DNA of 64,000 bases. Origin: Mugil cephalus (Eukaryota; Chordata; Actinopteri; Mugiliformes; Mugilidae). The notes beneath the pieces were generated by a model. It was not told the DNA's origin. It ran no database searches and saw nothing but the letters and a program-made list of their open reading frames with translations. The translations under genes and the position numbers were made by a program. Of this stretch, positions 21,501-34,104 are shown one piece after another (the stretch's first letter is position 1; every line of letters starts with the position of its first letter). The stretch covers positions 23,594,001 through 23,658,000 of the forward strand of contig NC_061773.1 of assembly GCF_022458985.1 (NCBI RefSeq). The letters are read 5' to 3'.

Positions 21501-24208
21501 ATCTTCATGTACATGAAGATAAAGTTTTAACTGTAAAAGTTTCTAAACAGTCAAACTGAACGATGCTCTGTGTAAAACAACAAAGATACTTAAAGCTCAG
21601 GAGTTAAAGTCTCTTTTATAAAACCGTGGGACCCAGACGCTGTAACCTCCAGACGTAGTCTACGCCAGTTTAAGACATTTCTACTTGTGCGTTTGTCAGC
21701 CTGTCTCGCTCTGCAACAACACCACATAAACACTAGTCTGCGCTGCGTCTTTTTATTCCCAGTCAGGTTAAGTTTTGTTTCTACTTCTTGCTTTACCTTC
21801 AACAAAGGCGAAAAATGAATACGTGTCTTTATTGATCCAAAACAATCAACTCCAAAACTGCAGAGATGGAGAAACAACTACAAACACTAAAGCGGCTACT
21901 ACCAAGTCGACCAATCACAACTCATGTGCTCTGCGTCGCCACAACTCGTAGTTACATTTGTGATGAGGTGCACGTCAGTTACAGCTCTAGTCTCTGTGAA
22001 GGCTCTGTGGAGGTGTTTACATCAACTTAACTCAGAAGTATAAACTGCCTATAACATAAACAGACTGTTGAGCCGGTCGAAATACATATATGTTAAATAA
22101 ACTTATATGTATTTACAGAAGAGTGTTAGAGACACCATCAGAAAAACAATGGGAGGAGGTAGATTTTTTTTTTTTTCATCATGCACTTTGAGGAAAAAGT
22201 CAAAATTTCGAGAACAAAGTCGCCCTTCAAACCGGCGACACCGTACATAAGAGTATTGGGGCTTATTTAATAATTAATATTAATTTAGAATATAATTGAA
22301 AAATATAATTGTTTTGTGATTATGTTTTTGAGTTACATTACTGATATATATATTATATTGGACCGTTGCATGTCAGCAGTGGCCTTTTTTGTTTGTTTGT
22401 TTGTTTGTTTTAAATTCCAACTATACAATCAATACAAGGCTTCCCAATCGCTAACAAACTAATTCCCCTCACAACATAATACAAAAATGAAGCAAACAAA
22501 ACTCAGGAAAAAAAAAAAAAGAAATTAATGACGCATTCAAAAAGGAGTGAGATGATGCAAACATACACACTGACACACATCGTATAATACATATTTTATA
22601 ATATAAATATATGTATATATATATTATATATTACATATATTATACATTGACACATACATACATATACACATACAATGGGTATATATATTTATACCAATGT
22701 GCCATATCAATTAGTTAATCATTATCAATCATTATTGTATCTGCTAAACAATATATGTTTGTACCTTTTCTTAAACTGCTATTATATTATATTATGATTT
22801 ATATGTTATTATATATTATATGATATTTGGACTTTGCTTGAGTTCCTCACTGAGCTCATCTCACACTGTTTCCTCGTCCGCTGAGTGAGAGGATGTAAAC
22901 TCCATCCGCCTTGAAGAAGCTGAGCCAATGCTTTAAGCCACCGAGACATTTCAACAGGAAAACCCAATTTACGCGCTTTTGCTTTACCGTGACGGACGAA
23001 TGAGAGTCCAGTTGCTTTTCAGTTAAGATGCAAACAAGTCCATTTATTTCACATCTCATGCTTTAAATCACACACACATAACGTGATGCTGACCAGCGGT
23101 CAAAAACTGCTTTTCCTGTTCCGGTTGGAAACACCCGACGAGCCCCCAAAGCTTCCTACGCTGTATAGTCTGACCCACCAATCACAACAATTAACACAAA
23201 TCTGCTCTCACATGCCTGTACAGACTCAAATTTATCCATCTTGCCAAAGAGCTCATATTTCCCATGAGGACAGATGATAATGCCGGTTTGTATTTAGACT
23301 TAATTCTTGACATTTTGACCTTTTTCTCAAAGTGCATGATGAATAAAAACAAAAAAAAACGCTACCTACGCTCATTTTCTTTTCTCCTTTGTGGCCGTAA
23401 TACTCTTCCGCCTGCATTAACACAACTTTTGCGGTTACTTTTAAAGTGTGTTATCTACAAAAGTTAAATTACTGTCATATTCATGGACCATCGACCACGT
23501 TTCTTGTATTAATAAACCAGCAAAGTCTCACAAAGAGCAGGATCAGACCGTAAAATGTGATTGTGAAACAGCCAAATGTCCTGCACACTAAAATCAGTCC
23601 ATAAATCCACAAAGGTCTTGGGACCATGACATCGTAATTAAAGCCAGTGCGAACGTTTAAGGGTGTTTGGGAGGTTCCTGGCTCTTTTTCTAGACCGTAA
23701 ACACCCAAATGAATGATGGAGACGTGGGATTAGATTTGAGCTGATGGTGATGAACTAATGGTGAGAAAGTTTTTGTTTGTGTGTGTGTGTGTGTGGAAAG
23801 TCAGAGGTCGTTTTTGGTGTTTTGAGGTGATGTTACGGCGTCAAATGTTCCCGCAGTTTTCATATGAGGACGATTCTCCTTGTCTCCAGTTACTTGTGCT
23901 TGTACGTAAACTAAACCGTTTTCTCATGGATCTCTGATTGCTCTGAAAAGCTCCCAGTGGTTCTGTTGTTGGACGCAGGAGTGGAAACTCAGTCCTGGCA
24001 GCGCTCGCTCAGATCGCTTTATAATAGAGGAATAAACAGGGAGGGGCCACAACTTGATAATGATTGCTTTTTTTTTTTTTTTTTGTCCTGAATATGATGT
24101 GTGTGTCTTTCTCTTCCTTTTTCAGGAAAACCCGAGCTGAGAGGCTACAGTCTCTCTCCACTGACCCCTGATGAAGTCAAAGCTATTAGCAACCTTTTGA
24201 AGAGGTGA
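18514..24208 (+). CDS. pdrg1: p53 and DNA damage-regulated protein 1 (PDRG1), complete
   Basis: A prefoldin-beta-like small protein, known as a subunit of the R2TP/prefoldin-like cochaperone complex. Coding exons are 18514-18609, 20669-20744, 20851-20925, 21030-21110 and 24126-24208 (TGA): 411 nt, 136 aa, near the human 133. The ATG lies in GCCGCTATGG, a good Kozak context. Conserved blocks are YLTEVEEAAEDVL (exon 1), QIVDLDVKRNRNREAL (exons 1-2), CFGNMFIK and TKEMIEKD (exon 3), LRKGLKAKVNRLNE (exon 4), and GKPELRGYSLSPL (exon 5). The N- and C-terminal stretches are predicted helical coiled coils around a small beta hairpin, as in prefoldins. All junctions are GT-AG and in phase. Intron 1 (2.06 kb) and intron 4 (3.0 kb) hold repeats. 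Confidence 0.96.
19985..20290 (+). mobile_element. LINE 3'-terminal fragment in pdrg1 intron 1
   Basis: One frame reads AVKKISKTPLPSLQSVYQHK then RAASITNNPTHPQHGLFPLL PSG, with a later HCHQTLESLTLK. This is the C-terminal domain pattern of Rex/CR1-type reverse transcriptases (THPxHxLFxLLPSGxR). It is 5'-truncated and broken, in the same orientation as pdrg1. Confidence 0.7.
22560..22830. repeat. AT-rich tandem region in pdrg1 intron 4
   Basis: Dense TATATA, ACATATAC and ATTATAT units run from about 22580 to 22830. A GTTT tetramer repeat lies just before, at 22389-22411. The remainder of the intron (21111-24125) has further homopolymers and a GT repeat near 23779-23794. No coding features are visible. 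Confidence 0.7.
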
Positions 24209-24484
24209 CATGTGCTTAACTCTGGAGGATGTGATGTCACAGCGACAGTTGACGTCTTTATAATCAGATATTTTTACAGTTTCTAAAACATTATTTTGTT
24301 CAACCCCCTCCCAAAAAATACTAATAATATCTCAGTTTAAGTGATTATGTCCAACTACGTTAACATCTTTGTTTGTATAAACAGTAGTCAGCTTTTGTAA
24401 CGCATCCATTAAACCGAGGGAAATTAACGCTGTCACTTTAGGACATTTCACTTTATATGGTTAGGTGAGACGGCTGAATCCTCA

Positions 24485-24490
24485 AATAAA
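24485..24490 (+). promoter_or_regulatory. Candidate poly(A) signal AATAAA for pdrg1
   Basis: It lies 277 bases after the pdrg1 stop and is followed at about 25 bases by TTTTGTCTCCTGTTTC, T- and GT-rich as a downstream element should be. It is the first canonical hexamer after the stop. Confidence 0.65.
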
Positions 24491-24499
24491 ATGCTATGC

Positions 24500-26225
24500 A
24501 GACGACTTCGCAGTGTGTTTTGTCTCCTGTTTCTCACCGTCAGAAAAGTATCTCTTCATAGTTGTATGAATGGAAGGAACGATTGTAGCTGCCAGCAAAG
24601 TCCAGCTTTTATGGGGGTTTTAAAAGATCACAAAAATGTAAATTGCATCCGTAAAAAGCCAAGTTGACAACTCTGGGTATATGTCAAGCAACTCTGATCT
24701 GATGTTGGAACTTTTTGTTTGGGGATTTTTTTTGTTTCAGACTCTCAGCTTCAATTTGAGGGGGTTCATGTCCAAACTGGATGTGATTTCAATAACAAAA
24801 CCATGAGAGAGAGAGAGAGAAGGAGAGAGTCCTGGAACATCCGGAGTGGTCACATCGCCAGTTAAGTACATCATGAGAAAAAAAAAAGAGACACTTATGA
24901 GCTTATGAGCAAAGAGGCCTGGATGACCACAGTGGTACGTCACTGTAGGATCCTTTTCATGGTGGAGAGGAAAAAAAAACACTGCAGGAGGTGGATGGTT
25001 GACGATGGTTGTCCAACTCTACAACGCGGAAAAGAGCAAATAAAGAGGATTTATGTAGAAATAACATATATTTATACAGTCTATGGGTTTAGCACAAGTT
25101 GCAAACGATGTTCGATACCAGTTATTTCCTTTCCGATGCGATACTGTGTTAAATTCAGGCTGGTATCAGCGATACCGATCTGATGCTTTATGTAAATAAG
25201 ACCTAATGTGTCTAATAAACCTAAGAAAAAAGTACGTACCTTCATAAAGAATACAAGATATCAGACTAAATGTTTTAAAATTTATTTTCAACTCAAGTAT
25301 ATTGAGGTAGTGGCCTCATTTACTACTATTAACTACTACAAAATCGTCTCCTGCCTCTTCTCCTCATCATAAATGCCTGATGGGTCAGCTCTGCACGGGG
25401 ACAATGACTCACGGTGTGACCTGAAAGCAACACGGGAGGAGTCACTAGTCAGTGGCTTTTTAATTCGACCTGATGGAGCGTTTTCAGAAAGACACACAAC
25501 AGCTGAAGGCAGTTCGACCTAGCTTCAGGAAGTCTCTGTTTTCTGGTTTCTGAACATGTTAAAGTATCGAGCTGAACTCCCTGAAAAGAGACACCTGTTG
25601 CTCCTCGGTATTTAAACAGGAAGACTGAATGGCAACAACGGACCATCAGAAGATGGCAGTGTAGTGCAGGTGTTCTGCAGAGGGATTAATTCATTAGTCA
25701 CCGTGTGTCTCGATGACTCGTGTTAACACGGCCCGGTATTATTGATTTATGATAACGTACGTGCTACTTTAACACTGGAAATGCTGTAAAAAGAGAGACT
25801 TTTTAACTCTGTTATTTCTTTATGTACATTTTAAACTCTGCTCAAAAACGTAAAGGAATACTTTTAAATCAGAGTATAGCAACAAGTCAGTTAAACTGAT
25901 CTGGTTCAGCAGCTTTGGTGTTAACAGGAGTTAGTCTACAGTGTAACAGTGTTAATGAAGTTAACAGGTTTCTAGAGAGTCAACAATGACAGGATCCCAA
26001 AACCAGGAATAGTTTTACAGGTGGAGGCCACCGCCGTTGTTCCCTCCACATCTTTTCAGACTGTTTCTCCACTAGTGTTGCCTTTCGCTATGATCAGGTA
26101 GAATGAGGCATGAGACCCTACAGATTGTCACATTAATACGTACCGTTGCCAGAAGGTTTGCTGTGTTTTGTCCATCAGAGGTGTGAACGTCTCTGACCAA
26201 ACAATCAGAGGCAGTCATCTTCTAG
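24500..26225. other. Gene-free stretch after pdrg1
   Basis: I see no exon with conserved protein content. It contains a GA microsatellite at 24804-24826 and the TATACAGTCTATGGG end of a common fish repeat at about 25073-25087. The rest shows nothing I can name. Confidence 0.5.
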
Positions 26226-26400
26226 TGCAGTGGTTCCCAACCTGGGGGTCGGGGGGACGCCAGAGATCACACTGATCAGAGCTCACCATCAGTTTTCACC
26301 TGCTTCACCAGTCACCATTTTTTAACCAGTGTGCCTCGCTGCGTGTAGCCACAATATGCAGGGCTTAAAGTGTTCCAGCACTGTTTGATCGTTAAAAAAA
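26226..26400 (+). mobile_element. hAT-like repeat end (CAGTGGTTCCCAACC)
   Basis: The block starts CAGTGGTTCCCAACCTGGGG, followed by GTCGGGGGGACGCC. This is the typical terminal sequence of hAT-type non-autonomous elements in vertebrates. The other end is not clear, so the right boundary is a guess. Confidence 0.5.
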
Positions 26401-26429
26401 AAGTCCAAAATTTAGAAAATTAATGAGGA

Positions 26430-26770
26430 TATTGTCAGGTGTCAATTGAGTTGACACCTGACAGTTGAGTTGAGAATTGAGTTCAAAGTCTACCAGCAGA
26501 ATGGCAGTAACATCATTAGCTAATCAGAAATAGGGGAGGTCTTGGAAAGCATGGCTGATGTTGCATTCGTGACAACTTGGGACAAAATTTGCTCTGAGTT
26601 GTCCAAAAATAGCTGCTGCACATATTTTAGTCTGAAATTTCCAATTTGGAATATAGAATTTCTGAGTTTTGGTGAAGGCATCATCTAAGTCTAGCTTATG
26701 AAGCTAGGAGAATGTGTCCTAACTAATATTAAATGTTAGAATGTAAATGTTCAATTTCGAGTTACACAGT
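26430..26770 (+). repeat. Dispersed repeat copy B (first copy at 2140-2640)
   Basis: Same order of shared blocks as in the per3 intron copy: CAATTGAGTT, GCTGATGTTGCATTC, GGAATATAGAATTT, GCATCATCTAAG, GCTAGGAGAATGTGTCCTAAC, and AATATTAAATGTTAGAA. It is shorter than copy A through internal gaps. Confidence 0.6.
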
Positions 26771-26824
26771 TGTTTTTGTATAAATTGAAACTAATCCAAT
26801 ATTTCCTCAAATTAATCAGCCGTG

Positions 26825-27035
26825 TGCAGTGGGTCCTGGGCTCCTCATGTGGCGAGAGGATGCAGTTAGTCACTGGACCCCCCCCCCCCATTCACCTTAC
26901 CTAAATCAAACAGAGCCCCTGTGGGACATTGTGTTACGACCCGTTCAACACCATCAAGTTACACCTCAGACTGTACAGGGACACATATGGGAGGAGACCC
27001 TCTGTCACCTCACTAGGAACATGCCCTGACGTTAG
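26825..27035 (+). mobile_element. Tc1/mariner-like transposase C-terminal fragment
   Basis: In frame at 26829, residues HSPYLNQTEPLWDIV match the DDE-family motif [12 protein letters not shown] near the last catalytic residue, followed by a helical tail. The upstream transposase is absent and the motif is eroded. A poly-C run at 26879-26889 lies just before it. Confidence 0.55.
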
Positions 27036-27490
27036 CAGCCATGCACACATGCATGTGGGGTGTAAAAAATGGAGGCGCTGCGAAGAAATTTCAGCAAAAT
27101 GGACTCTGTAGGTTAATCATTTTAATACATCACTCAGTCCATGTCAGTACAGTAACTTATTTTTTTCCACCGAGATGATGTGTTTTCAAAGTGTCCCTTT
27201 AATGTTTTTAAGTTTATTACTTATTTCTTACTGTCTAGTCTTTGCATTAAAGTGTTCATATACTGCTATTGGTTGCTTGCATGTTTTCTACAGCTGCCGT
27301 GTTGTTTTGTTTTCGTTTTTTTTGTTGTTGTCATCTTGTTTGAGACATACCGATCACACATCGTCACACTCTGAGTGATAACCAACTAAGTACTGACTCG
27401 AGGGCAGGAGTGGGGTGTGGGGGGGTAACTGCAGTTTAATTCTGTTGACATACCACTGGGCACAGGAAGCCGTGAATAGCCCCAGGCAGC

Positions 27491-27524
27491 AGGAAAGGAG
27501 GGAGGGGGGAGGGGGGAGGGGGGG
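27491..27524 (+). repeat. G-rich tract, potential G-quadruplex
   Basis: Successive runs of 3, 6, 6 and 8 guanines are separated by single A residues (GGAGGGAGGGGGGAGGGGGG...). This fits the G3+N1-7 quadruplex rule. No gene is within 3 kb. Confidence 0.8.
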
Positions 27525-27529
27525 CAGTC

Positions 27530-30500
27530 GCAGACTAGGTGTGATCGCGTGGAGCTGGTTTCGGTTCACTCTCACCTCTGACTTTGTTTGCGTGCCACTG
27601 CTCTCAGACGCGAAACTCACCCTGAGTGATGAATTTATGAGTCAAAGGATGGGAACCTGTGGCCTCTCTCAGGTGTTGGATAATTATACCAAACAAAGCA
27701 CGCAGCTGCTGATATGAACATACCACTGGCTGTTCTGTCCAACCATAAAACACGTGTAGTTATAATGGGTTTGTGTGGGGATGCATCAGTGGACAGAACT
27801 GTGGTTTTGACTGTGTCTTAGCTGTGCTGGCATTGATCACACATGCAGACTGCAGATCAAACAGCTGCATCTCTGCCAGAGAGCAGTAACAGCGATGAAT
27901 AAACCGAAACACCGGTCGCTCTTTGAAATCTCTCGGCTTTTAAAGTCAAAGTGACCGTCTTTAAACTAGCCATGTGGCCTGTTAAATGTGTGTGTGTCTA
28001 TAGTTCTTTCTTGTCGTGACACTGAATTATTTTGGTTTCCAGTGAATCTGCAGAGGTGGTGTGATGATTCAGAATTCAAAATTGGAGGAAATGAGCAAGA
28101 GTGCTCATAATCTTTCATCTTCTATCCACTCGTCGTGTCTCCCTCTTGACAGATGACTGTCTCATTTATCCTTGTGAGACGTGTGACTTGAGTGGAAGAG
28201 ATTTCTTCGTCTTCTGTGGCTCTGAGAGCTCATTGTGTTGCAGACTCACACAAAAAGAAAGAACATTTCTCGCAAAACCAAGAAAACGTCTTCACAGTCA
28301 GCATTTAGAAGAAAATGCTCGTCACTTTCCCCTGAAACCATGAAGCTGTCGACCTCTTCCACGGATTCTCCTCTTTAAAATAAAGAACAAACCCCGCTAC
28401 TGATCTTTTTCTTTTCTTCTGCTGCTATCACAATACATTTGAATCTGCAGCCAGAGAGTCTGGATCATTTAATCTGTACTGACTCCCACGGTGTTAATGA
28501 GTTCTCCTTTGCTGCCACTGTTTTCTGTTTTATAGAATTTTGCGTTTGGGTCGGAACTGGAGATTGACCAAGACTGATTGCGTAAATGTGAGCGGGTGCA
28601 AATGACGTATGCAAATGAGGGTTGTGCGTACGTACGCTGCTGGTGTTCACTGTTGAGACTGCAAGCGCAAAATGACATTTGCTGACGTAACATCTAAGGT
28701 GTCAGCTGAAGAGGCAAATAAACAAAATATAGAGGTAGAGCAAAAAACATCTGAATATAATTATGAGACATGGCGCAAGTGGCGGACTGACAGATAAAAG
28801 AGGCCGTTGTAGACCAAGTTAAGTCCATATGAAACACGCAAATTATTTATTGGTTACATCTGATCCGTCTGGATATATAGCAGCAGCCGTGTGTGCGCAA
28901 TTACGCATAGGACAGAGCGTTTGCACGTCCCTTTGACACGTGTTAAATATAGAGTTTCTTTGTATGCGCTAAATTAATATATTTGCATTTTCTCCTTTCA
29001 GCACACGCGAATTTGCGTGTAAACGCCCCATATCGCATATTCATTGAGGCAAACGTGCTAAGCGGATGCCGCTATTTTGCACCTTATGGACCAACCCCTA
29101 GCGCGTGCTGTATATGGACCCATATACTCACATGTCAGGACACCTTCTGTTTCAAATAAGTGGGATAGGTTTCCTTTTTCCTCATAAATTGGGGCTTTAT
29201 TGTTCCCAAATGGTAAATTCAAAAGGTTTGGATTAACTGCTCTTCTAAACTAGCAATGTGAAAGTGACATGGGAGGCTAAGAATATCTGATTTGACCTCT
29301 TCCCACAGACTGGACCTGAGGTTCAGCCTTAGGCAAATACTTATAAATCTACGTTAAGCTGCAGAGGTTTAACTCAAGCTCACATCAACATCTTTTCTCC
29401 ACAATTGTCTCTGACCTTGCAGGTGTGACAGGTGATAAAATAAACCACCTACAACATGAAGACAGATGAGTTGGTGACAAATTGGACACCTCGAGTGATT
29501 CTGTTGCATCCATGTCCATGAGGAATGAAGGCATTAAGTTTCAGATCACCAGTAACCTGTGTTTTTTTTTTTTTCCTCCAGAATAAACAAAACGTTTTAT
29601 TTTCCAGACTTAACTCTTTCTTTCCGGGCCATGAGTGAGATGGGAAGCGTTTCACAGAAATCTGCTCCTTCATCGTCCACTCCGGACCAAGAGAACAGAC
29701 GGGACGGGCTCGCATCTGCTGCTCACCTCTAAGACATGGTAAATAAGGTGAGACACCTGCAATCACTTTCCACTGTGAAAATACCGCTGCCACTGTGAAT
29801 GGTTTATAGTGTCAAAGTGCAGCTCCGCTATGAGATATGCCCTATGATGAGGATGATCCCTCTGTTATTGATGAGCAATGTGTGCAGTCTGTAGGATACG
29901 AATGTGTGACGCATTCCTGATTTAGGAACAGCTATTTATTACCAGACTAAGTGGTTAGTATTTTTTTTTCTTTTTCCTTTGTAGTTTTCACTGGATACTG
30001 ACGAAACCACAGCAGAATGAAAGGGGGAATAAAAGGGCAGTTTCATTATTATACCCCATTGTTGGTCCAAAAAAAACAACAAATCAAAACAAAAAACATA
30101 CATTTGATTTACGTAGGCTTGAATTACCTTTGGATAATTGTGCCATCGTCCTCTTTGGTTCCAGTTCAGTCTACTGAGTGCATCCTACTCTTTTGCCATT
30201 GCCCCGAAACATTCACCAATTCCTTTTCCCACCTGGACTTTTTTATTTATTTTTAACACATCGGTCCTCATACTTTGCACCTTTAAAACATATATAACAT
30301 ATATGGGACAGCAGTAGCTTTTTGAACCAATCAGAATCTGTACACGAGTTGTGTTTGAGTAAATGCTGCATGCAATATGTTATTTTCTTGCCATTATAGG
30401 ATAAAATAAAAAAATCAGGCAAACTTCTTATTTTTAACTGTGTGCCAACTTTGATCTTCGAGTGATTCTGACTTTTGTGACAGATACTTCAGAGTCTTGT

Positions 30501-31190
30501 CTTTCAAAAGAGACTGAGACCATGCACGAGGTCCAAAATGCTCGTGAACAGCCTTCAGTTTACTTCAGTTTACGTGTCCTAAATGGCCGTTTCTTTCAGT
30601 GCAAGTTACAGCTCAACATTTGTTTTGTCTTGTCTTTCTTGCGCACCGATCAGCTTGTTGAACTCAGCCGCCCTCTGTGGTTCTGGAGCAGACGGGACGG
30701 GAAGCCTCCCTCTGTCTATGCAGGTCTGTTGCCAGCTAATTAGCTGCAGACTCGCTATAAAAACAGGAAGTTGAGCGCTGATTTCTTCCCTGACTCCGAG
30801 TGCATGAATCCCTTGTTCATAGGTTGCCTGACTGTGTCTGTGAGTGTTGCAGGTTTTTTGTCCAAGTCCAGTCCTATGGAACTTCAGTGTTCACAGGCTG
30901 GTGACTGAACTACTTCCTGCGTGTTACCAGAGTTGTTGGGGGCCTACTAGCTAGTAGCCATGCTGGAGGCTACACTGCATGGCTGACACATTTCCACACG
31001 CTGCTGTTTTGCTTTTATTGGATCGGGTCTTTGCCTTATTAGAATGCTCATTTTTTGTAATGCTCTAATTTGTCCATTTCATCCAATTTGTCAGAGAAGT
31101 GGACAGACCACAACTTTCCACACCTATGCACTAATTTTTCTTAAAAAAAATCACTCTTTTTTTTGGAGGATAGTTTATTAAATGTAAACA
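27530..31190. other. Gene-free stretch with no recognised repeats
   Basis: No exon, tRNA or clear transposase is seen. Short frames up to 114 codons lack conserved content. A palindrome-rich patch at 28560-29060 with GCGTACGTACGC, TGCAAATGA and repeated CGCATAT-type words may be an old DNA transposon, but I cannot name it. Confidence 0.4.
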
Positions 31191-31199
31191 TTCTCCCAA

Positions 31200-31320
31200 A
31201 AATCTGTAGTTGTCATTACTTCTAGGTTATTATTCTGTTATCTTACTGGTACGGCCCACATAAGATCAAATTAAACTGAACGTGGTCCCCAAACTAAAGT
31301 GAGTTTGACACCCCTGCTTT
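31200..31320 (-). mobile_element. hAT-like repeat end (GAGTTTGACACCCCTG)
   Basis: The sequence GTACGGCCCACATAAGATCAA runs to GTGAGTTTGACACCCCTG and is a familiar fish repeat end. It is the inverse of the TGTCAAACTC-GGCC start seen near 34706 and, diverged, near 6655. The left boundary is not visible. Confidence 0.5.
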
Positions 31321-31669
31321 ATGGGATAAATTGCCCCTTGTTATAAAGTGATGTCCGAGCCTTTCAACTGCTTTTCCTCCTTGTGTGTATCCTCTGTTTT
31401 CAGAGCATCTATATTTAGAGTTGTTTTTGGTATAGTAGTTTCTTTCGCTGACCCAAGCAGACTTTCTTACTGTGCACAGCTAACCACGTTGGCTTGGCCC
31501 CCGGACAACTACCAATGTGGTAGCAGATTTGTTTTTAGTTCCTTTATATTTTGTTAAAAAGTGATTTTTTATTTTTTCTGTATTGATTTTGTGTACTTTT
31601 TCTCATTTGTTTTGTATGAATATTTTTGGATTTTTTTCAACTTTTTTTTATTTATTTTTTTATTTTGCA

Positions 31670-31870
31670 TGTCTGTGAAGATTCTCAGTCATCCAGGTCA
31701 TGTTAATCCAAAAGGCTAGTGGATTTATAGAGTTTCTTGAAGACATTTTGCAGCTCGTCCAAGTAGCTTCTTCAGTTCTAGTGGGACTGGTGGGAAGTTC
31801 AAGTTTCCCAACCAAAACTTGTTGGATTTCTTTCTGTAAGAACCAGAAGCTGGTGCCACTAATTGCCATT
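31670..31870. repeat. Common fish repeat (GATTCTCAGTCATCCAGGTCAT)
   Basis: The phrase GTGAAGATTCTCAGTCATCC, then AGGTCATG, with a later AAGTAGCTTCTTCAGTTCTAG, is a frequently dispersed fish repeat. A diverged relative is at 49200-49262, ending GTCCAAGGGACTTCAT. Class unknown to me. Confidence 0.45.
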
Positions 31871-32494
31871 AACGGCTGCATTCTTACATATTGTTAAGGA
31901 CGTTTGTATGTTAACATCATCACCTCCTCTTGCTAGCCCTCTTCTCCAATGGTTTAGCCTCAGCTCTGAACCAACTTTTAACGGGCGCATGTGTGATAGT
32001 TTTTAATATTTTGTATTAATAAAACCCGTTTTTACAGAGGGAACCTCATCTCCTGCCTGTTTGTATAAAAAAAACAAAAGGAGTGCCTTATATGAATTGG
32101 TTTTCCCAGGGTGGCATTGTTGGATTGTTCTCGTTTCACTTGGGGCAGAAAACCTCAGCTCCACCACCAGTAGTAGCCCCACCTCTGTCTCACCACTTCC
32201 ACCAACAAACCTAGGAACAGTGGTCACTGTGTGGCCGTCTCAGTGCCTTTCGCAACTGCTTTACTTACTATTGCCCATGCTGCAATAAATTTCTCTTGTC
32301 TAAACTGCATGCCCTTCACCCAGCCTTATTTACTTTAAACTATTCCCCTCCAAAGACAATATACTGCTTTTAGTAAAAATCCCAGATTTTATTATTTTTT
32401 TTTATTATTATTGTTATTTGAGCTTGTTTTAAGCTATTTATTGTGGCCACTCTAGTATCAGTTTGACTCCTTCTCTAATCCTCTCTCTTATGTT

Positions 32495-32522
32495 TTTATT
32501 ATTATTATTATTATTATTATTA
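32495..32522. repeat. (ATT)n microsatellite
   Basis: About nine TTA/ATT units. The region 31880-33060 around it is AT-rich and shows nothing else I can name. Confidence 0.8.
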
Positions 32523-33089
32523 ATTTTACAGCACCATTCTGTCTAGATATAAATGCACCAACAAACTGAATGTTTGAACTGTGTCTGCGTGTCCATATTG
32601 AATGGTATGGCTCCTATTAAAGTCATGTCAAGCCTACATGAGGAGAGCAGCCTTGAATAAATCATACTCTTCATAGTTGGAGGCTGGAATGCAGGACAGT
32701 GAAGAAGCGATGGAATAAATCAGAATTCCTGCTCCAATACAATAAAGGCAAAGAATGCTAGAGCGCAGTTCTCCTCTGAACTTATCTCTGCCCTTCAGCG
32801 TGAGCGTAAGAGTTTTATTTAAGATTATTAATCAGACGAGTGCTGACACTGAAAAAGTTTTTTATTTTATTGATGGAGTCATTCAGAACCCCTATCATCA
32901 CCGTTTCCACACTTGGTGATGATGGCTTTCACCCTCACTCTCTGTCCAATCATCACACACACCTGTCGTTCATCAGCTCTTCACTCACAGTATCACACAA
33001 TCTGTCCTGGTAAACCAGGCTCTTTGTAGCTCAGAGCTTTGACATGGGACTTTTTTTTATAGGAAGCTTGGATAAAATCTTTGTAATCG

Positions 33090-34104
33090 TTGTTGAACTG
33101 CCTTAATTCTTCGTGGCATACTTTCAACAAGACGCTGGAAACATTCCTCATATTGGCATGATTGCATCACACAGTTGCTGCAGATTTGTGGGCTGCACGT
33201 CTATGACAAGAACCTCCTGTTCCACCACATCCCAAAGGTGACGCTTTATTGGATTGAGATCTGGGGCCTGTGGAAGCCGTTGGAGTACAGCAAACTCATT
33301 GTCATGTTCCAGAAACCAGTTTGAGATGATATGAGCTTTGTGCCATGGTGCATTATCCTGCTGGAAGTAGCCGTCAGAAGATGGTCCACTGTGGTCATAA
33401 AGGGATGGACATGGTCAGCAACAATACTCAGGTAGGCTGTGGCATTTGAACCATGCTCAGTTTGTACTAAGGGGCCCAAAGTGAGCCAAGAAAATACCAC
33501 TCACACCATTACACCACCACCTGCCTGAACCGTTGATACAAGGCAGGATGGATCCTTTCATGTTGTTTACTCCAAATTCTGACCCTGCCATCCGAATGTT
33601 GCAGCTGAAATCAAGACTCATCAGACCAGGCAACGTTTTTCCAATCTTCTATTGTCCAGTGTTGGTGAGTCTGTGTGAACTGTAGTCTCAGTTTCCTGTT
33701 CTTAGCTGACAGGAGTGACACCCGGTGTGGTCTTCTGCTGCTGTAGCCCATCTTCTTCAAGGTTGGACGTGTTGTGCATTCAGAGATGGTATTCTGGATT
33801 CCTTGGTTGTAACCAGTGGTTATTTGAGTTACCGTTGCCTTTCTATCATCTCCAAACCAATCTGCCCATTCTCCTCTGACTTCTCACATCAACAAGACAT
33901 TTTCGTCCACACAACTGCCGCTCACTGGATAATTTCTCTTTATTTCGGACCATTCTCTGTAAACCCTAGAGATGGTTATGTATAAAAATCCCAGTACTTT
34001 CTGAAATACTCAGACGAGCCCGTCTGGAACCAACAACCACACCACATTCAAAGTCACTTAAATCCCCCTTTCTTCCCCATTCTGATGCTCGGTTTGAACT
34101 TCAG
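33090..34104 (-). mobile_element. Tc1-like transposase remnant without terminal repeats
   Basis: Read on the minus strand this is most of a Tc1-like transposase. Pieces include MGRKG-like (from 34080), LLSAKNRKLRLQ-like (33700s), VAWSDESxF-like (33620s), the frame TLGPLVQTEHGSNATAYLS then IVADHVHPFMTT (33395-33480), and LNPIK near 33246-33262. Frameshifts and stops break it. Neither CACTGGCC-type terminal repeat is present. It is the same family as the deletion copy at 9311-9612, which keeps the left end instead. Confidence 0.8.

Noticed and set aside
23481..23708. 75-codon minus-strand frame with a hydrophobic segment in pdrg1 intron 4
   Set aside because: No homology or splice support; a single chance hydrophobic stretch.
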